Source: an uncultured Alphaproteobacteria bacterium (lineage in GTDB: Bacteria; Pseudomonadota; Alphaproteobacteria; Rhizobiales; Rhizobiaceae). From it: 7,640 nucleotides of DNA. Positions 7,232 to 7,640 of the stretch are shown here, piece after piece. Numbering within the stretch: position 1 is the first letter of the stretch; each line of letters starts with the position of its first letter. Position numbers and translations under genes: made by a program. The notes below the pieces were generated by a model. The model was not told the origin of the DNA. It made no database searches and saw only the letters and a list, made by a program, of their open reading frames with translations. The stretch spans positions 1 to 7,640 of the forward strand of contig CAKMZG010000119.1 in the NCBI GenBank assembly GCA_929200335.1, read 5' to 3'.

Positions 7232-7247
7232 GAGAATTAATCCTTGA

Positions 7248-7640
7248 TTATTCAGGCTTCCAAATTATTGAGTTATCTTTTTTAATAAAATTATAAATGG
7301 AATTTATAATTTTTTCTCCGGCATTCCCATCGCCAATTAAACCTTCTGGATGAGCATTCGGGATTGTAATATTTTGCACAGAATTGAATAAAACATCATT
7401 TTTAGGTTCAATAACGTGCATCCAGCCAGCTTGTTCTATTTCCAACCATGGTGCCGCAGCCATGGGGACAATACTTGGTTTATGAGCCCAAAAGCTTTCT
7501 CGTGATAAACCTCCAGAATCTGTAACAACAATCTTTGAATTAAGCAGTAGACACATTAAATCTAAATAGCCTACAGGATCTATGAATTTTACATTACCAT
7601 TTGATTGCCATTTAATACTGTTAATGGCCTTCCCAGTACG
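7248..7640 (-). CDS. wecB: UDP-N-acetylglucosamine 2-epimerase (WecB-like), C-terminal third (5' end outside window)
   Basis: Non-hydrolysing 2-epimerases interconvert UDP-GlcNAc and UDP-ManNAc, a precursor for capsule, O-antigen or enterobacterial-common-antigen type polysaccharides. The frame enters from the right edge as RTGKAINSIK and continues through IDPVGYLDLMCLL to TDSGG (7509-7523), the conserved nucleotide-binding loop. It then runs to a GDGNAGEKI helix start near the C-terminus and TAA at 7248-7250. The piece has 130 residues of a family usually about 360-380 long; the catalytic acids and histidine known from E. coli lie in the missing part. Where classical members have a TERPE-type segment after the loop, this one reads APWLEIEQAGW, which may mark a distinct subfamily with a different sugar. 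It is convergent to the DUF1467-like gene and more AT-rich than the left block. The family is fairly certain; the exact substrate is not. Confidence 0.85.
   Translation of the reverse strand, partial: RTGKAINSIKWQSNGNVKFIDPVGYLDLMCLLLNSKIVVTDSGGLSRESFWAHKPSIVPMAAAPWLEIEQAGWMHVIEPKNDVLFNSVQNITIPNAHPEGLIGDGNAGEKIINSIYNFIKKDNSIIWKPE
7287..7315 (+). terminator. Possible intrinsic terminator of the + strand operon, inside the end of the convergent gene
   Basis: An 11-base perfect inverted repeat has arms at 7287-7297 (AAAATTATAAA) and 7303-7313 (TTTATAATTTT) around a five-base centre TGGAA. A T-run to 7315 follows. In the + direction this is stem-loop plus T-tract, placed 55 bases after the DUF1467-like stop. 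The stem is made only of A-T pairs, so it would be weak, and the same bases encode the C-terminus of the epimerase on the other strand. In the - direction the stem is followed by A-rich sequence, which suits termination less. Confidence 0.4.

Overview
The window is a chromosomal stretch that looks alphaproteobacterial and moderately AT-rich. Hand-counted 60-base samples give about 40-50% G+C in the main block. The evidence for the lineage is gene order and protein style: nuoL-nuoM-nuoN, then a biotin-protein ligase without a DNA-binding domain, an RNase J, a methylmalonyl-CoA epimerase and a small DUF1467-like membrane protein, all on the + strand. This order is typical of Alphaproteobacteria, often Hyphomicrobiales or relatives. 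I cannot name a genus.

Layout. Bases 1-3872 hold the 3' end of the respiratory complex I (NADH:quinone oxidoreductase) operon: the C-terminal half of NuoL, complete NuoM and complete NuoN, the three antiporter-like proton-pumping subunits. Bases 3873-4013 are a 141-base spacer with a plausible extended -10 promoter whose -35 lies inside an inverted repeat. birA (about 4014-4811) follows, then rnj (RNase J, 4876-6528), mce (6548-6952) and the DUF1467-like gene (6959-7231), with gaps of 64, 19 and 6 bases. A convergent gene enters from the right edge on the - strand (7248-7640). It encodes the C-terminal third of a WecB-type UDP-N-acetylglucosamine 2-epimerase for surface polysaccharide precursors. 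Its local G+C is lower (123 of 360 bases in 7261-7620, 34%), and it sits where the usual alphaproteobacterial order often continues with proS and lol genes. This suggests a synteny break or island edge.

The most notable feature is a pair of translation-start anomalies in neighbouring genes. The conserved N-terminal half of the BirA catalytic domain is in frame and uninterrupted, but has no ATG, GTG or TTG upstream of it. The best start is a non-standard ATC at 4014, seven bases after a GAGG Shine-Dalgarno sequence; the first standard start (TTG, 4257) would delete the biotin-adenylate loop. In rnj, an ATG at 4846 begins a peptide that resembles the usual RNase J N-terminus but stops at an in-frame TAG after eight codons. 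The conserved body resumes immediately, with a GTG three bases after the stop. These may be real non-canonical or coupled starts, or sequence errors; the DNA alone cannot decide. No CRISPR array, tRNA, rRNA, insertion sequence or unknown multi-gene system is visible.
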